Origin: Lachnospiraceae bacterium
GTDB taxonomy: Bacteria > Bacillota > Clostridia > Lachnospirales > Lachnospiraceae
Direction: 5' to 3'
NCBI GenBank assembly: GCA_910574865.1
Contig: CAJTDN010000003.1
Location: 1-64,000 of the forward strand
DNA length: 64,000 nucleotides
The position numbers were made by a program, and so were the translations under genes. The notes beneath the pieces are model-generated. The model ran no database searches, was not told the origin of the DNA, and saw only the letters and a list, made by a program, of their open reading frames with translations. How positions within the stretch are numbered: the first letter of the stretch is position 1; each line of letters opens with the position of its first letter. Positions 26,160-34,892 of this stretch are shown piece by piece.

Positions 26160-28052
26160 TCACGAGCCCTTTATCCGTTCCGCCAGGTCGTTCAGATAGA
26201 CCCAGCGTTCCATCTTCTCCTCCAACGCCCGTTCCTTCTCTTCCTTTTGGGCGGATAATTCGGACAATTTTGCGGAATTCGTGGCATTGTCCAGCATTTC
26301 ACGCTCCAATCGACCGACTTCCTCCTCCAACGAGGCGATTTCATCGTCAATCGTCTCAAATTCGCGCTGTTCCTTATACGAGAATTTCAGCTTCTCCTGA
26401 TGGCGCGGCCTCTGCCCCTTCACGACGTCTTCCGAATCGGAGCCCTTACCTGCGCCCGCATTTCCCGCCGTGCCAGGACTTTCCAAATCCCCCATGCCAG
26501 GCGTGTTCAAAGCAGAAACGCCCCTGCCGCCCACCGCGCGCCCCTTCGCTGTCCCATGCGTATCTCCACTCGTTCCACGCGCGTTTTTCGCCGCCAGGTA
26601 GTCACTGTACCCGCCCTCGTACTGCACGAGGTTTCCATCCCCCTCGAAGGCAAATATACGGTCCACCAGATTGTCCAAAAAATAACGGTCGTGCGACACC
26701 GTGATGACGATGCCGGGAAACGACTCCAAATAATCCTCCAATATTGTCAGGGTCGGAATGTCCAGGTCATTGGTCGGCTCGTCCAAAACGAGGACGTTCG
26801 GAGCCTCCATCAACACCCGCAACAAATATAAGCGCCTCCGCTCGCCGCCGGAAAGCCTGGCAATCGGCGTGTACTGCATGGAGGAATCAAACAAGAACCG
26901 CTCCAGCATCTGCGAGGCGCTAACGTGCCCGTCCCTCGTCGGAACATACTCCGCCACGTCCTTGACATAGTCAATCACCCGCCGCCCGCCGTCCATTTGC
27001 GTCTCTTCCTGCGCGAAATAGCCGATGCGAATCGTGTCCCCGATTTCCACTTCCCCCGCGTCCGGCTTTAACTCTCCCACAAGAATTTTCATCAACGTGG
27101 ACTTGCCGCAGCCATTCGGGCCAATGATTCCCAACCGCTGGTTTTTTAGGACAATGTAATCAAAGTCCCGGATGATTGCCCGCTCGCCGTAACGCTTACC
27201 GACATGGTGCAGGGCAATCGTCTTTTTTCCCATCCGGCTCTCCACAAAGTCAAGTTCCACCGCCGCGTCACGCACCGGCGCGGACATGTTTTTCAAGGTT
27301 TCCAGCCGTTCGAGCCTGGCACGCTGCTTCGTCGACCTGGCACGGCAACCGCGTTTCGCCCACTCCAGTTCCATGCGCAGCACGCTCTGCCGCTTCCGTT
27401 CCGTCGCCAGCTCCATTTCCTCCCGCGCGGCCTTCATCTCCAGGAACTTGGAATAATTGGCCTCGTACGAATATAATTTTCCATGGCTGATTTCCAATAT
27501 CTTGTTCGTCACCCGGTCAAGGAAATAACGGTCGTGCGTCACCATGACCACCACGCCCCGGAACCGGTTCAAATAGTCCTCCAGCCACGCCGCCATCTCA
27601 TTGTCAACGTGGTTGGTCGGCTCGTCCAGGACGAGCACGTCGGCCGGTTCCACCAGCGTCCTCGCCAACGCCACCCGCTTCTTCTGCCCGCCGGAAAGGT
27701 GCGAAATCTCCGCCTCGTAATCCGTGACGTCTAACCGGTTTAAAATCGCCTTGGCATCACTCTCCGCCATCGCCACATTCGGATTCCCCGTCACATAGGA
27801 CAGCACCGTCGCGTTTTCCGGAAATTCCGGGTTCTGTGGCAAATACGCGACGCGCAAGCCCCTTTGGCAGATCACCTGCCCCTCGTCCGTCTCTTCCAAT
27901 CCGGCAATTATTTTCAAAAGCGTCGTCTTGCCCGTTCCGTTGATGCCGATGATTCCTATCTTGTCCCCCTCGTGAATGCCGTAGGAAACGTCATCGAAAA
28001 TCACCTTGTCCCCAAACACCTTGCTAACATGCTCTATGTTTAAAATGTTCAT
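26160..28052 (-). CDS. ABC-F family ATPase (Uup/EttA-like ribosome-associated protein)
   Basis: A 630-aa soluble protein with two ABC domains and no membrane segment. Walker A sites are GINGTGKTTLL at about residue 36 and GPNGCGKSTLM at about 316. Signatures are LSGGQKKRVALAR and LSGGERRRLYLLR, and both Walker B motifs read VLVLDEPTNH/D. The linker between the domains (about 205-285) is the arm that contacts the ribosome. The C-terminal tail from about 490 has a Gly/Ser-rich low-complexity stretch and then a coiled coil (about 560-620), as in Uup. ABC-F proteins act on stalled or antibiotic-bound ribosomes; whether this one is housekeeping or protective is not decidable here. Confidence 0.9.
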   Translation of the reverse strand: MNILNIEHVSKVFGDKVIFDDVSYGIHEGDKIGIIGINGTGKTTLLKIIAGLEETDEGQVICQRGLRVAYLPQNPEFPENATVLSYVTGNPNVAMAESDAKAILNRLDVTDYEAEISHLSGGQKKRVALARTLVEPADVLVLDEPTNHVDNEMAAWLEDYLNRFRGVVVMVTHDRYFLDRVTNKILEISHGKLYSYEANYSKFLEMKAAREEMELATERKRQSVLRMELEWAKRGCRARSTKQRARLERLETLKNMSAPVRDAAVELDFVESRMGKKTIALHHVGKRYGERAIIRDFDYIVLKNQRLGIIGPNGCGKSTLMKILVGELKPDAGEVEIGDTIRIGYFAQEETQMDGGRRVIDYVKDVAEYVPTRDGHVSASQMLERFLFDSSMQYTPIARLSGGERRRLYLLRVLMEAPNVLVLDEPTNDLDIPTLTILEDYLESFPGIVITVSHDRYFLDNLVDRIFAFEGDGNLVQYEGGYSDYLAAKNARGTSGDTHGTAKGRAVGGRGVSALNTPGMGDLESPGTAGNAGAGKGSDSEDVVKGQRPRHQEKLKFSYKEQREFETIDDEIASLEEEVGRLEREMLDNATNSAKLSELSAQKEEKERALEEKMERWVYLNDLAERIKGS

Positions 28053-28230
28053 CCGTCATGACCTCCGTCTTTCTTCCTCGCACTTTCCCTCTCCCCGCGA
28101 ATCCCTCCATCTCTATCCCTTGCCCGCACTTGCACGGTGCCGCCACTACACGCGCCGTCATTTACAATCACAAGCCGTATTCCTCCCTCAAATATCACGG
28201 CAACCCGTCATACGTTCCACGCCCTCGCAG

Positions 28231-28698
28231 TCACAACTCGTACTCCCGCTTCAAATATTCCAGCAACCCGACGCAGCCCGCGTACACGTCGTCGTAGGTC
28301 GTGTCGAAATCCCCCGTGTACCACGGGTCGGCAATGTCGCGCGGGGAATCCGTAAACTCCAACAGCCGGAGAATTTTCCCGTCCGGGTCGCCACCGGTAA
28401 TACGGAGCATGTTACGGATGTTCCACGTATCCATCCCCAGAAGCAAATCGTACTTGTCATAATCTTTCCTCGTCATCTGCACCGCGTACTTTCCGGCGGT
28501 CGAAATGCCAAGCTGTTTTAATTTGTTCCGCGTCCCGTGGTGCACCGGATTGCCAATCTCCTCCCGGCTCGTGGCCGCCGACTCGATGTGGAAATGCTCC
28601 CCCAGCCCCTGCTTTTGCACCATGTCGCGGAACACGAACTCGCACATGGTCGAACGACAAATATTTCCATGACAAACAAAAAGTATCGAAACCATCAT
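28231..28698 (-). CDS. Low-molecular-weight protein-tyrosine phosphatase
   Basis: A 155-aa enzyme with the P-loop CHGNICRST at residues 9-17 (nucleophilic cysteine and arginine) and the general-acid motif DPWYTGDF at about 123. Both define the LMW-PTP fold. The RBS AGGAGG lies 8 nt before the ATG. In Gram-positive bacteria such enzymes often dephosphorylate tyrosine kinases of polysaccharide synthesis, but no kinase is nearby, so the partner is unknown. It lies 178 bp upstream of the ABC-F gene on the same strand. Confidence 0.92.
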   Translation of the reverse strand: MMVSILFVCHGNICRSTMCEFVFRDMVQKQGLGEHFHIESAATSREEIGNPVHHGTRNKLKQLGISTAGKYAVQMTRKDYDKYDLLLGMDTWNIRNMLRITGGDPDGKILRLLEFTDSPRDIADPWYTGDFDTTYDDVYAGCVGLLEYLKREYEL

Positions 28699-28805
28699 TC
28701 ACTTTCCTCCTGAAACGCCCTGAAAAATCGAGCAGGGAAGATTTCCCCCTACCCGTCGCGCCGGGCATCCGTCAGTTCCAGCTGACATACTTCCTTTGGA
28801 TGCCC

Positions 28806-28838
28806 GTATGCGCAAAAAAGCCAGAGTCTTTTACCACT
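28806..28838 (-). terminator. Rho-independent terminator of the lipoprotein gene
   Basis: Minus strand: CAGAGT, an 8-nt loop, ACTCTG, then GCTTTTTT. A second inverted repeat (TTCTACC/GGTAGAA) lies just upstream at about 28849-28878. Confidence 0.75.
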
Positions 28839-28933
28839 CTGACCATTCTACCATAAAAACTCTCTCTTTGGTAGAAATATTTTCCGTTTCTTAATCCACC
28901 AAATTTCATCCTCCCTTTCGATTTCCACACATT

Positions 28934-29752
28934 TCACTTTCTTTTGGCAAATTTAGAAGCGTTTTCGGTAAGAGGGATTTCATAAGCCTTTTTCTCCAAG
29001 TACTCCCAGTTCCCATTTCCGACAGATTCATAAGATGTCCATGCCACTTTAAGCTGGTTTTCAGATATATAAAATTTAATACGTGTTTCGACTCCGTCAC
29101 TTGTATCAATATCAGGTTCCACCACATAATCAAAAGAGTAAACCGTGTGCTTCCGCGTCCAATCCGAGGTATCCCGATAATAAATCATCGCGTTTTCCGC
29201 TGGTACCTTTATCCATCCGAACAGCCTCTCGCTTTCTTCTTTCCCATGGCTGTAGAAATAGCATCGTGTTCCACTTGTGGTGATATAAAATTCATTTTCA
29301 CATGTTTTTTCCTGAAACAAAATCTCACCATCACTCAAATCAATCAGAAGCAGATTGCTTTCTTTCAGCCAACCTTCCAAATATCCATTGTGGTGGGGAG
29401 CCGTCCAATCTTCCGTGCAAACCCAAATTCTGTCAGTTTCCTGCAAGATACCACGCATTGTCCTACTCCCCATATCGAGGTATTCATATAATACAGAACC
29501 ATTTTCATCCAGAATCTGCATATCGTAGTCATAAGTTTCTTCATAATCATCTGCTTTTTCCCACTGCAGATAGCAGGAACTTCCCTCAATGGGAGATTTT
29601 TCATCGTAAGTATAGCAATCCCTGGTATAACCAGATGGATATAATACTTCGTATGTTGTCGCACCTGCCGTTGGATTACAACCAGTCAGCGATAAAACAA
29701 ATATTGTTACACAACATAAAGAAAAAACACGAGGTATGAGCTTTCCTTTCAT
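28934..29752 (-). CDS. Predicted lipoprotein of unknown function
   Basis: A 272-aa protein with a clear lipoprotein signal: basic start (MKGKLIPR), hydrophobic core and lipobox LTGC with Cys at about residue 25. The mature part is rich in Tyr, Glu, Asp and Trp, and predicted to be beta-rich; I recognise no family. The gene is more AT-rich than its neighbours, suggesting acquisition. It is a single-gene unit with its own terminator. Confidence 0.75.
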   Translation of the reverse strand: MKGKLIPRVFSLCCVTIFVLSLTGCNPTAGATTYEVLYPSGYTRDCYTYDEKSPIEGSSCYLQWEKADDYEETYDYDMQILDENGSVLYEYLDMGSRTMRGILQETDRIWVCTEDWTAPHHNGYLEGWLKESNLLLIDLSDGEILFQEKTCENEFYITTSGTRCYFYSHGKEESERLFGWIKVPAENAMIYYRDTSDWTRKHTVYSFDYVVEPDIDTSDGVETRIKFYISENQLKVAWTSYESVGNGNWEYLEKKAYEIPLTENASKFAKRK

Positions 29753-29819
29753 ATCTGCCCCATTCTCCTTTTCATGCCTCCCTATTTAATAATTTTCCTG
29801 ATACTCTTGTCAACCCACG

Positions 29820-30374
29820 CTAAATCCGGGCGATATCATACGCCTCAATCCCGTGTCCCAACAATTGCATGATTTCCAGTTCGTCCCTTGCATCGAAGAC
29901 GGCGTTATGCGTCTCGCTATATCGATTATTTTTCCGAAGCATCGTCAGCACGTCCTCCACCCCGTACCCCCGTTTCAACCTTCCCGTCTTAAAGCAATCC
30001 GCGCAGCCCGGGATGGCCGGATTATATTGGCGGTACGCGGCCAGGCGCATGATGTCGTACCATTCGTACTTCGCATACTCCGGCAAATGCCGCTTGTCAA
30101 AGGACGCATTATATGCGAATAATTTGCGCACGCCATACGAGTCCAACCACTCCTTGATTTCCTTCAGCGCGCGTTTCCGGTTCGTGACGCGGGCGTTCCC
30201 TTCGCCAGACCACAACTCCCCCGCGAACATTCCCCCCACCCTATATTCCGGGTCAAGGACGTAATAGGCCGAATTTACTTTTTTCTTGTCCCTCATGCCG
30301 GCGACCACCACGCCGATGGACATCACCTCGTCGTTCCAGTTCGTCTCCGTATCAATTACCGCAAAGTTATCCAT
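29820..30374 (-). CDS. DEDDh-type 3'-5' exonuclease (DnaQ-like)
   Basis: A 184-aa single-domain exonuclease. Exo I is VIDTETNW (Asp and Glu metal ligands, residues 6-8), Exo II is NASFDKRHLP, and Exo III is HNAVFDARDE with the catalytic histidine and aspartate. The start at 30374 has GGAGGG 10 nt upstream. The cysteine-containing insertion CADCF after the second motif is shared with a decayed paralogue at 40043-40479. Likely substrates are oligonucleotides or single-stranded DNA/RNA ends. It follows the DUF4129 gene by 125 bp. Confidence 0.85.
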   Translation of the reverse strand: MDNFAVIDTETNWNDEVMSIGVVVAGMRDKKKVNSAYYVLDPEYRVGGMFAGELWSGEGNARVTNRKRALKEIKEWLDSYGVRKLFAYNASFDKRHLPEYAKYEWYDIMRLAAYRQYNPAIPGCADCFKTGRLKRGYGVEDVLTMLRKNNRYSETHNAVFDARDELEIMQLLGHGIEAYDIARI

Positions 30375-30416
30375 GACAATATTCCCTCCTCCTCTTTGGT
30401 GAATGCATGGCACCGA

Positions 30417-30451
30417 AATACAAATACGGCCGATTTAGCCGTGAATTGTAA
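30417..30451. repeat. Solo hairpin related to the 147-bp element
   Basis: ACGGCCGATTTAGCCGTG followed by AATTGTAAC resembles hairpin 1 of the 147-bp elements without the rest. Confidence 0.5.
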
Positions 30452-30499
30452 CAAAACTGACATGTCGCCTGACGGCGACACACACAGACGCATCGCTTA

Positions 30500-31777
30500 T
30501 CATCTTTCTCCTCCATAACGCACCTCTTCATATTGCTCGTGTAACTTTCGCATTTCTTCCGTCCCTTCCAGTCCCGCCTGCCGTTCCAATTCCGACGGGG
30601 TCGCCCACGCGCTCGGCCGACCCATGGTATGCTTCTGAATTTGCCGTTTATATCTGCGGCGAATTCGTGCGTTTTGCGACAGCCACCCCTCCCGCTCCGG
30701 CTTGGCACGGCTTTCGCCAAAAGACTTGTTCTCGTCCACGGCATTTAAAAACAAAATTTCGTCCTCTTCTTCCACGGCAAACAGCGCCCCGGCATTTTGT
30801 ATCGCGCGATACAATATCCGCAACAAGCAAAAAACAGCCGACACCATCACGAGTAAAATGCCCAACCCGGCAATCTGGCGAATCCATTTCGGAATCACGA
30901 ACGGCTCCGCCTCTTCCGGCAATTCCATCGGTGCCATTGGTTCTTCCGCCGCTTTTTCCATCTCCTCTTCCGGCCGCAAGGATTCCTGCCCCACGGAGGT
31001 TCCGCGCTCAAAACGCACGTTTTCCAACGGCTCCTTTCCATACCATGCCGACGGAAAAACGGCAAACGCCAGGGCCAGGATTGCCATCCCCCCGATTACC
31101 TTGTGGATTCGTCCCATCGTCCTGACGGGAAGGTTGGCAATCGACTGGTTTTCACGCACATATTGGTAAAACTCGTAATGATAATGATATAGAAAATATA
31201 AAAAGACATCCACCAGCACCATGTAAAAAATCACCCGCAGGCAGGCGGGTCTGTGGAGAAACAGCCCGCAAAGGTATAACAGCGTGAACCAAATCCAGTG
31301 CGACGGCGCGGGAACACTGAAAATCGTCGGGATTTCCCATTCCCGCAACGTAAAATGGCCAGTTCCCCCGGGCATCGCCTGAAAGTTCCTTTTCGTGCGG
31401 CCATAAGTTATTTTCGCATGTGTATGGACACAGAAAATGAAAAAGGACAATACGCCGCTCAAAATGCCAAGAATCCAGTCCCCGTCCCACCCCCCGGTTC
31501 CCAGCCAAAGGCCGCCCACAAAGGATGACGCACGTCCAACGGCCACGGAAACCAGCACGCCCGACAAAAGATACAGTATCATGTTACGGATTTTCACAAG
31601 TAACATCCTGCTCAAAAACACTGGAAACAAAAGCAGCGTTCCCACCACATGGAATCGTAAAAACGCCGCCCCGGCAAGACCACAGAGGCCCGCAATAAGC
31701 GTATACGTCCCCAGGCACAGCAAAAACGAATGCAGCCCGCTGACAATTTCAAGGAAAACCTGGTTTTTTCGATTCAT
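30500..31777 (-). CDS. Membrane protein with C-terminal DUF4129-like domain
   Basis: 425 aa. About six hydrophobic segments fill the first 240 residues. They are followed by an acidic loop (Glu/Pro-rich, about 255-300), another membrane segment, and a soluble tail with ARIRRRYKRQIQ and TPSELERQAGL, typical of the DUF4129 domain that accompanies transglutaminase-like and MoxR-DUF58 systems. The ATG at 31777 overlaps the DUF58 stop codon (ATGA), showing translational coupling. The transglutaminase partner usually found in such operons is not present here. Confidence 0.75.
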   Translation of the reverse strand: MNRKNQVFLEIVSGLHSFLLCLGTYTLIAGLCGLAGAAFLRFHVVGTLLLFPVFLSRMLLVKIRNMILYLLSGVLVSVAVGRASSFVGGLWLGTGGWDGDWILGILSGVLSFFIFCVHTHAKITYGRTKRNFQAMPGGTGHFTLREWEIPTIFSVPAPSHWIWFTLLYLCGLFLHRPACLRVIFYMVLVDVFLYFLYHYHYEFYQYVRENQSIANLPVRTMGRIHKVIGGMAILALAFAVFPSAWYGKEPLENVRFERGTSVGQESLRPEEEMEKAAEEPMAPMELPEEAEPFVIPKWIRQIAGLGILLVMVSAVFCLLRILYRAIQNAGALFAVEEEDEILFLNAVDENKSFGESRAKPEREGWLSQNARIRRRYKRQIQKHTMGRPSAWATPSELERQAGLEGTEEMRKLHEQYEEVRYGGER

Positions 31778-32937
31778 GCCGACACCTCCCACGGCAGGAT
31801 TTTTACATGCGCCATGTTCATATGCGCGACTTCCTTCCCTTTATGCGTCGGAAGCACCCACAGCACCTGCCGGTTTGCGGACGCGAAGCGGCCGACCAGT
31901 TCCACCAGCTCCTCTTCCTGGTTTTTGGAAATGAAAACGAACGTCCGCCCGTCCGTGCCGTTTGCAAGTTCCTTCCTCAACAGTTCCGCCCCGGAAAAGC
32001 ACACGCGCCCGACATCCAGACACGCCAGCTTCCGATTCAAATCGTCCGCCTTCCCCGCGCCCGCGGGATAATGCTCATGAAACGGGTCCGCGCCTTCCAA
32101 CGCACGTGCGTTTTCTCCATCCGAAGCAGCGCCTTCCGACAACGACGCGTTTCCCACGATGCGAACCGGCATGTTCTGCCGGATGAGACGGGCGGCAAGC
32201 GAAGCCACGATGCGGATGCCCTCCTCCACCAAGTCCTCGCTTTTTAAGATATACGGGTCGTCCACGTCGAACAAAATGGTAACGTCCACGCTCGTCGTCG
32301 AATCAAATTGGTTGACCATCAATTTACCCGTCCGGGAAGTGGCCTTCCAATTAATGTGGTTCCTCGGGTCGGACGGCACGTACCCACGAATGCCGGAAAA
32401 CTCAAACGGGTCGGGATGCAGGCGGTTATGAGCCAGAACCATCCCGGAAATAGCATTGCAAAGCACCGCGACCCGCCCCGTGTCAACCCGCGCCGGAAAG
32501 ACGTACATCTGTGCGCATTGTGCAAACGTGCGGCTACCAATCTCATTGAAAAAGAAATCATGCCCGGTCACCTCGACATCCGAGATTCGATACACGCCCC
32601 GTTTTTCTCCGCGAAACGCAAGCGTACGCCGCACCTTTTGGTGGAATAGGAAGGAAAACACGTCACGCCGGTACGTCTGATCCGTGACGCTTGCGTTGAG
32701 GCTGGAATCTTTTTGAAATTTCAGGTTGCGGCCCATGGCAAAATGCACGCCCAGGGCAGAAACTGGAAGCCATTTGTCGTTGACGACGACCTCCTCCAAG
32801 GCGGATTCCTCCCCCTCGTAAATGTATGCGTCCCGAAAATGCAGGGACACCGACAATTCCTTGTCCCAGAGCTTGCGGATGCCAAACGCTTGCAATAGCC
32901 AAAGCAACCCCACGCCCGCAAATAACATCAAATACAT
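31774..32937 (-). CDS. DUF58 domain protein
   Basis: A 387-aa protein with an N-terminal hydrophobic anchor (LMLFAGVGLLWLLQAFG) and the DUF58 core, whose hallmark SDPRNHINWKATSRTG lies at about residues 210-225. A von Willebrand-like fold follows, with ILFDVDDP as metal-site strand. DUF58 proteins are partners of MoxR ATPases in cell-envelope or metal-insertion chaperone systems. The gene is 6 nt downstream of the MoxR gene and overlaps the next gene by 4 nt, so the three form one operon. Confidence 0.88.
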   Translation of the reverse strand: MYLMLFAGVGLLWLLQAFGIRKLWDKELSVSLHFRDAYIYEGEESALEEVVVNDKWLPVSALGVHFAMGRNLKFQKDSSLNASVTDQTYRRDVFSFLFHQKVRRTLAFRGEKRGVYRISDVEVTGHDFFFNEIGSRTFAQCAQMYVFPARVDTGRVAVLCNAISGMVLAHNRLHPDPFEFSGIRGYVPSDPRNHINWKATSRTGKLMVNQFDSTTSVDVTILFDVDDPYILKSEDLVEEGIRIVASLAARLIRQNMPVRIVGNASLSEGAASDGENARALEGADPFHEHYPAGAGKADDLNRKLACLDVGRVCFSGAELLRKELANGTDGRTFVFISKNQEEELVELVGRFASANRQVLWVLPTHKGKEVAHMNMAHVKILPWEVSA

Positions 32938-32943
32938 GATTCC

Positions 32944-33891
32944 TTACCGTCCCGTCCAGTTTTCCGTCGGCAGTTCCACCGTACCTAATATATCCAAAAT
33001 CACCCTCTTTGCCGCCTCGGCCACGTCATGGGAGGCATTCACGGCCAGCCGGTGCGAAAGCACCGGGACGGCGACCACCTTGACATCCTCCGGAGCCACG
33101 TACTCCCGCCCGCAAACGAGCGCATAGGCCTGCACCGAGCGCACGAACGCCAACGTCCCGCGGGGACTGACCCCGTTTACGACGTTCGCGTGTTTCCTCG
33201 TCGCCTGCACGACGTCCACCAGATATTTGAGCAAATCCGGATGGATGAAGACGTCGCGGCACGCATGTTGCAATTGCACCACCACGTCCTTCGTGCAAAC
33301 GGAAGAAAGTTCGGCCAGCGGCTCCTCTTTCAAAAACCGCCCCACCAGTTCCATTTCCTTCTGGACGTCCAGGTTTTCCATGGAAAGCCGCATCAAAAAA
33401 CGATCCATCTGCGCCTCCGGCAAGGGAAACGTCCCCAAGTTTTCCAGCGGGTTTTGCGTGGCAATCACGAAAAACGGCTCCTCCAGCACGTGCGTCATGC
33501 CCTCCACGGTAATCTGCCGCTCCGCCATGCACTCCAACAAGCTGCTCTGCGTCTTCGGCGTGGCCCGGTTAATCTCGTCGGCAAGCAAAATATTGCAGAA
33601 GGCCGGGCCTTTGGAAAAAACGAACTCCCCCGACTTGGCATCAAAATAATTGAGCCCCACGACGTCCGTTGGAAGCAAATCCGGCGTGAACTGGATTCTC
33701 CCGAACTCCGCGTCGATGGATTTCGCCAGCGATTTTGCCAAAACCGTCTTTCCGGTGCCGGGAACATCCTCCAACAACACGTGCCCGCCCGCGATAAACG
33801 CCGTCAAAAGCAAGTCCAGTGTCCGCCCGTTTCCAATCATGACCCTATTTATGTTGTCCTTTAACATCTGAAGAACCGAAAAATCACCCAT
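32944..33891 (-). CDS. MoxR-family AAA+ ATPase
   Basis: 315 aa counting from the ATG at 33891. Walker A is EDVPGTGKTVLAK at about residues 40-52 and Walker B ILLADEINRATPK at about 105. Sensor 1 lies in VIATQNPLENLGTFPLPEAQ, and the C-terminal lid helices follow. These are diagnostic of MoxR chaperone ATPases. GGGGGAAG precedes this start by 6 nt. The frame is also open upstream for 35 codons that encode the N-terminus of a different AAA family, with its own AAGGAG, so a longer 350-aa product is possible. The operon continues with the DUF58 and DUF4129 genes. Confidence 0.9.
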   Translation of the reverse strand: MGDFSVLQMLKDNINRVMIGNGRTLDLLLTAFIAGGHVLLEDVPGTGKTVLAKSLAKSIDAEFGRIQFTPDLLPTDVVGLNYFDAKSGEFVFSKGPAFCNILLADEINRATPKTQSSLLECMAERQITVEGMTHVLEEPFFVIATQNPLENLGTFPLPEAQMDRFLMRLSMENLDVQKEMELVGRFLKEEPLAELSSVCTKDVVVQLQHACRDVFIHPDLLKYLVDVVQATRKHANVVNGVSPRGTLAFVRSVQAYALVCGREYVAPEDVKVVAVPVLSHRLAVNASHDVAEAAKRVILDILGTVELPTENWTGR

Positions 33892-33996
33892 ATTTCTTCC
33901 CCCTTTATTCAAAAGAATCATCCCCGTCTTATCCACATACACGCCCTTTTTTACAGATTCAAACCCGGCATTGCCAATATTTAAATAATTTCCCAT
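33892..33996 (-). pseudogene. N-terminal fragment of an AAA-ATPase-like/PD-(D/E)XK gene, in frame with MoxR
   Basis: The 35 codons encode MGNYLNIGNAGFESVKKG and VYVDKTGMI, almost the same as the first 31 residues of the intact protein at 38398-39990. Homology stops at LLNK and runs straight into the MoxR RBS and start. The fragment keeps a good RBS (AAGGAG, 10 nt before the ATG). It is either a relic left by recombination or a short leader coupled to MoxR. Confidence 0.75.
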
Positions 33997-34062
33997 AAAA
34001 CCATTCTCCTTCTGGCATTTCCGCCTCGCGCCCCCGTCTTCGTCAACTGTCTCCAGCGATAC

Positions 34063-34124
34063 AATGAGAGCTGCCCAATTCTTCGATCCACTCTCATTAT
34101 ACGTGTTTTTCTCCTGAAAAACAA
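34063..34124 (-). promoter_or_regulatory. Promoter of the MoxR operon with a start-site dyad
   Basis: Minus strand TTGTTT (34124-34119), a 17-bp spacer and TATAAT (34101-34096). AATGAGAG and CTCTCATT (34063-34070 and 34091-34098) form an inverted repeat that overlaps the -10 and the start region; it may be an operator or a 5' hairpin. Confidence 0.6.
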
Positions 34125-34163
34125 TTCTTGTTTTTCTTTCATGATAAAAAACCGTTACTGCCG

Positions 34164-34197
34164 GTTACCATTCACGGCTTGGAGCCGCGATAGTAAC
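34164..34197. repeat. Solo hairpin related to the ends of the 147-bp element
   Basis: GTTACCATTCACGGC, loop TTGGA, then GCCGCGATAGTAAC, followed by GGGCATCC. The sequence matches the terminal repeats of copies A and B with the middle missing. Confidence 0.55.
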
Positions 34198-34205
34198 GGG
34201 CATCC

Positions 34206-34308
34206 TTACACCACCCTTGCCGCAAATATTCCCTGCAAAATCGGGCATACGAACGCCGCCAAAATCAGGACAATATAGATTCCAAAGATGAGGAGCGCCT
34301 TGAAGATT
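34206..34308 (-). other. Hydrophobic open-frame remnant
   Basis: The minus strand reads about 31 mostly hydrophobic residues (IFKALLIFGIYIVLILAAF, then VCPILQGIFAARVV) ending in TAA. It looks like the last membrane segment of a lost protein or a tiny membrane protein, but no start codon with an RBS is visible. Confidence 0.3.
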
Positions 34309-34328
34309 CTACCAAAATGTGGTATCCT
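34300..34328 (+). promoter_or_regulatory. Candidate promoter for the AraC-type fragment
   Basis: TTGAAG (34300-34305), a 17-bp spacer, TATCCT (34323-34328); 49 nt before the start codon. Confidence 0.4.
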
Positions 34329-34377
34329 TTCTAAACTGGCATGTTTGCTAACACAAAAACAAGGAGCGGGGAAAAAA

Positions 34378-34866
34378 ATGGATATCGCGGTCATGACAAA
34401 ACTAATCTGGGACAATTGGCATACCTTGCTTTTTTTGTTTGACGAGGCTGGCCGCCCCCTTTCCATTCCCGCTTTCTGCGAGGAGGCCGAAAAGGCCGTC
34501 TCGCCAAACCTTCTGGAACAATTGCGCGGGCAAGTCCATGAAAGGCAAACCCCCGCCATTTATATTGACAAGGAGCACAACCTCTATTATTGGGGCTTTG
34601 AAGGTGAAAAGGAACTCTACGTCATCGGCCCTTTGCACGCGGAACCCCTGTCCTTCACCCAAGAACGTCATTTTCTTCACCAACGGAAAATCCGTCGAAA
34701 GGATTTTCCACTAAAGGAACTGACGCTTGCGGAAAGCCTTCCCATCATCTCCCTCGTTTATTATTGCCTCACGGGAAAGCAGTATGACATGATAAGTGAC
34801 TTGACGAATTGGCAAAACCTCGGATTTGTTTTTTATAATGGAATTGGAAATTCCTTGCGGGAATGA
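34378..34866 (+). CDS. N-terminal sensor domain of an AraC-type regulator, DNA-binding part missing
   Basis: A 162-aa protein with the layout of the ligand-sensing domain of Lachnospiraceae AraC regulators: an LLFLFDEAGRP opening, a YYWGFEGEKELYVIGPLHAE strand pair and an ESLPIISLVYYCLTGKQY helix. In the full-length type, a linker and two HTH motifs follow; here translation stops 26 nt before the transporter start. The RBS is GAGCGGGG. Together with the damaged transporter behind it, this suggests a decayed sugar-uptake locus. Family assignment is from pattern recognition only. Confidence 0.5.
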   Translation: MDIAVMTKLIWDNWHTLLFLFDEAGRPLSIPAFCEEAEKAVSPNLLEQLRGQVHERQTPAIYIDKEHNLYYWGFEGEKELYVIGPLHAEPLSFTQERHFLHQRKIRRKDFPLKELTLAESLPIISLVYYCLTGKQYDMISDLTNWQNLGFVFYNGIGNSLRE

Positions 34867-34892
34867 AAGAAAAAATTTGAGGAGGATTACTT

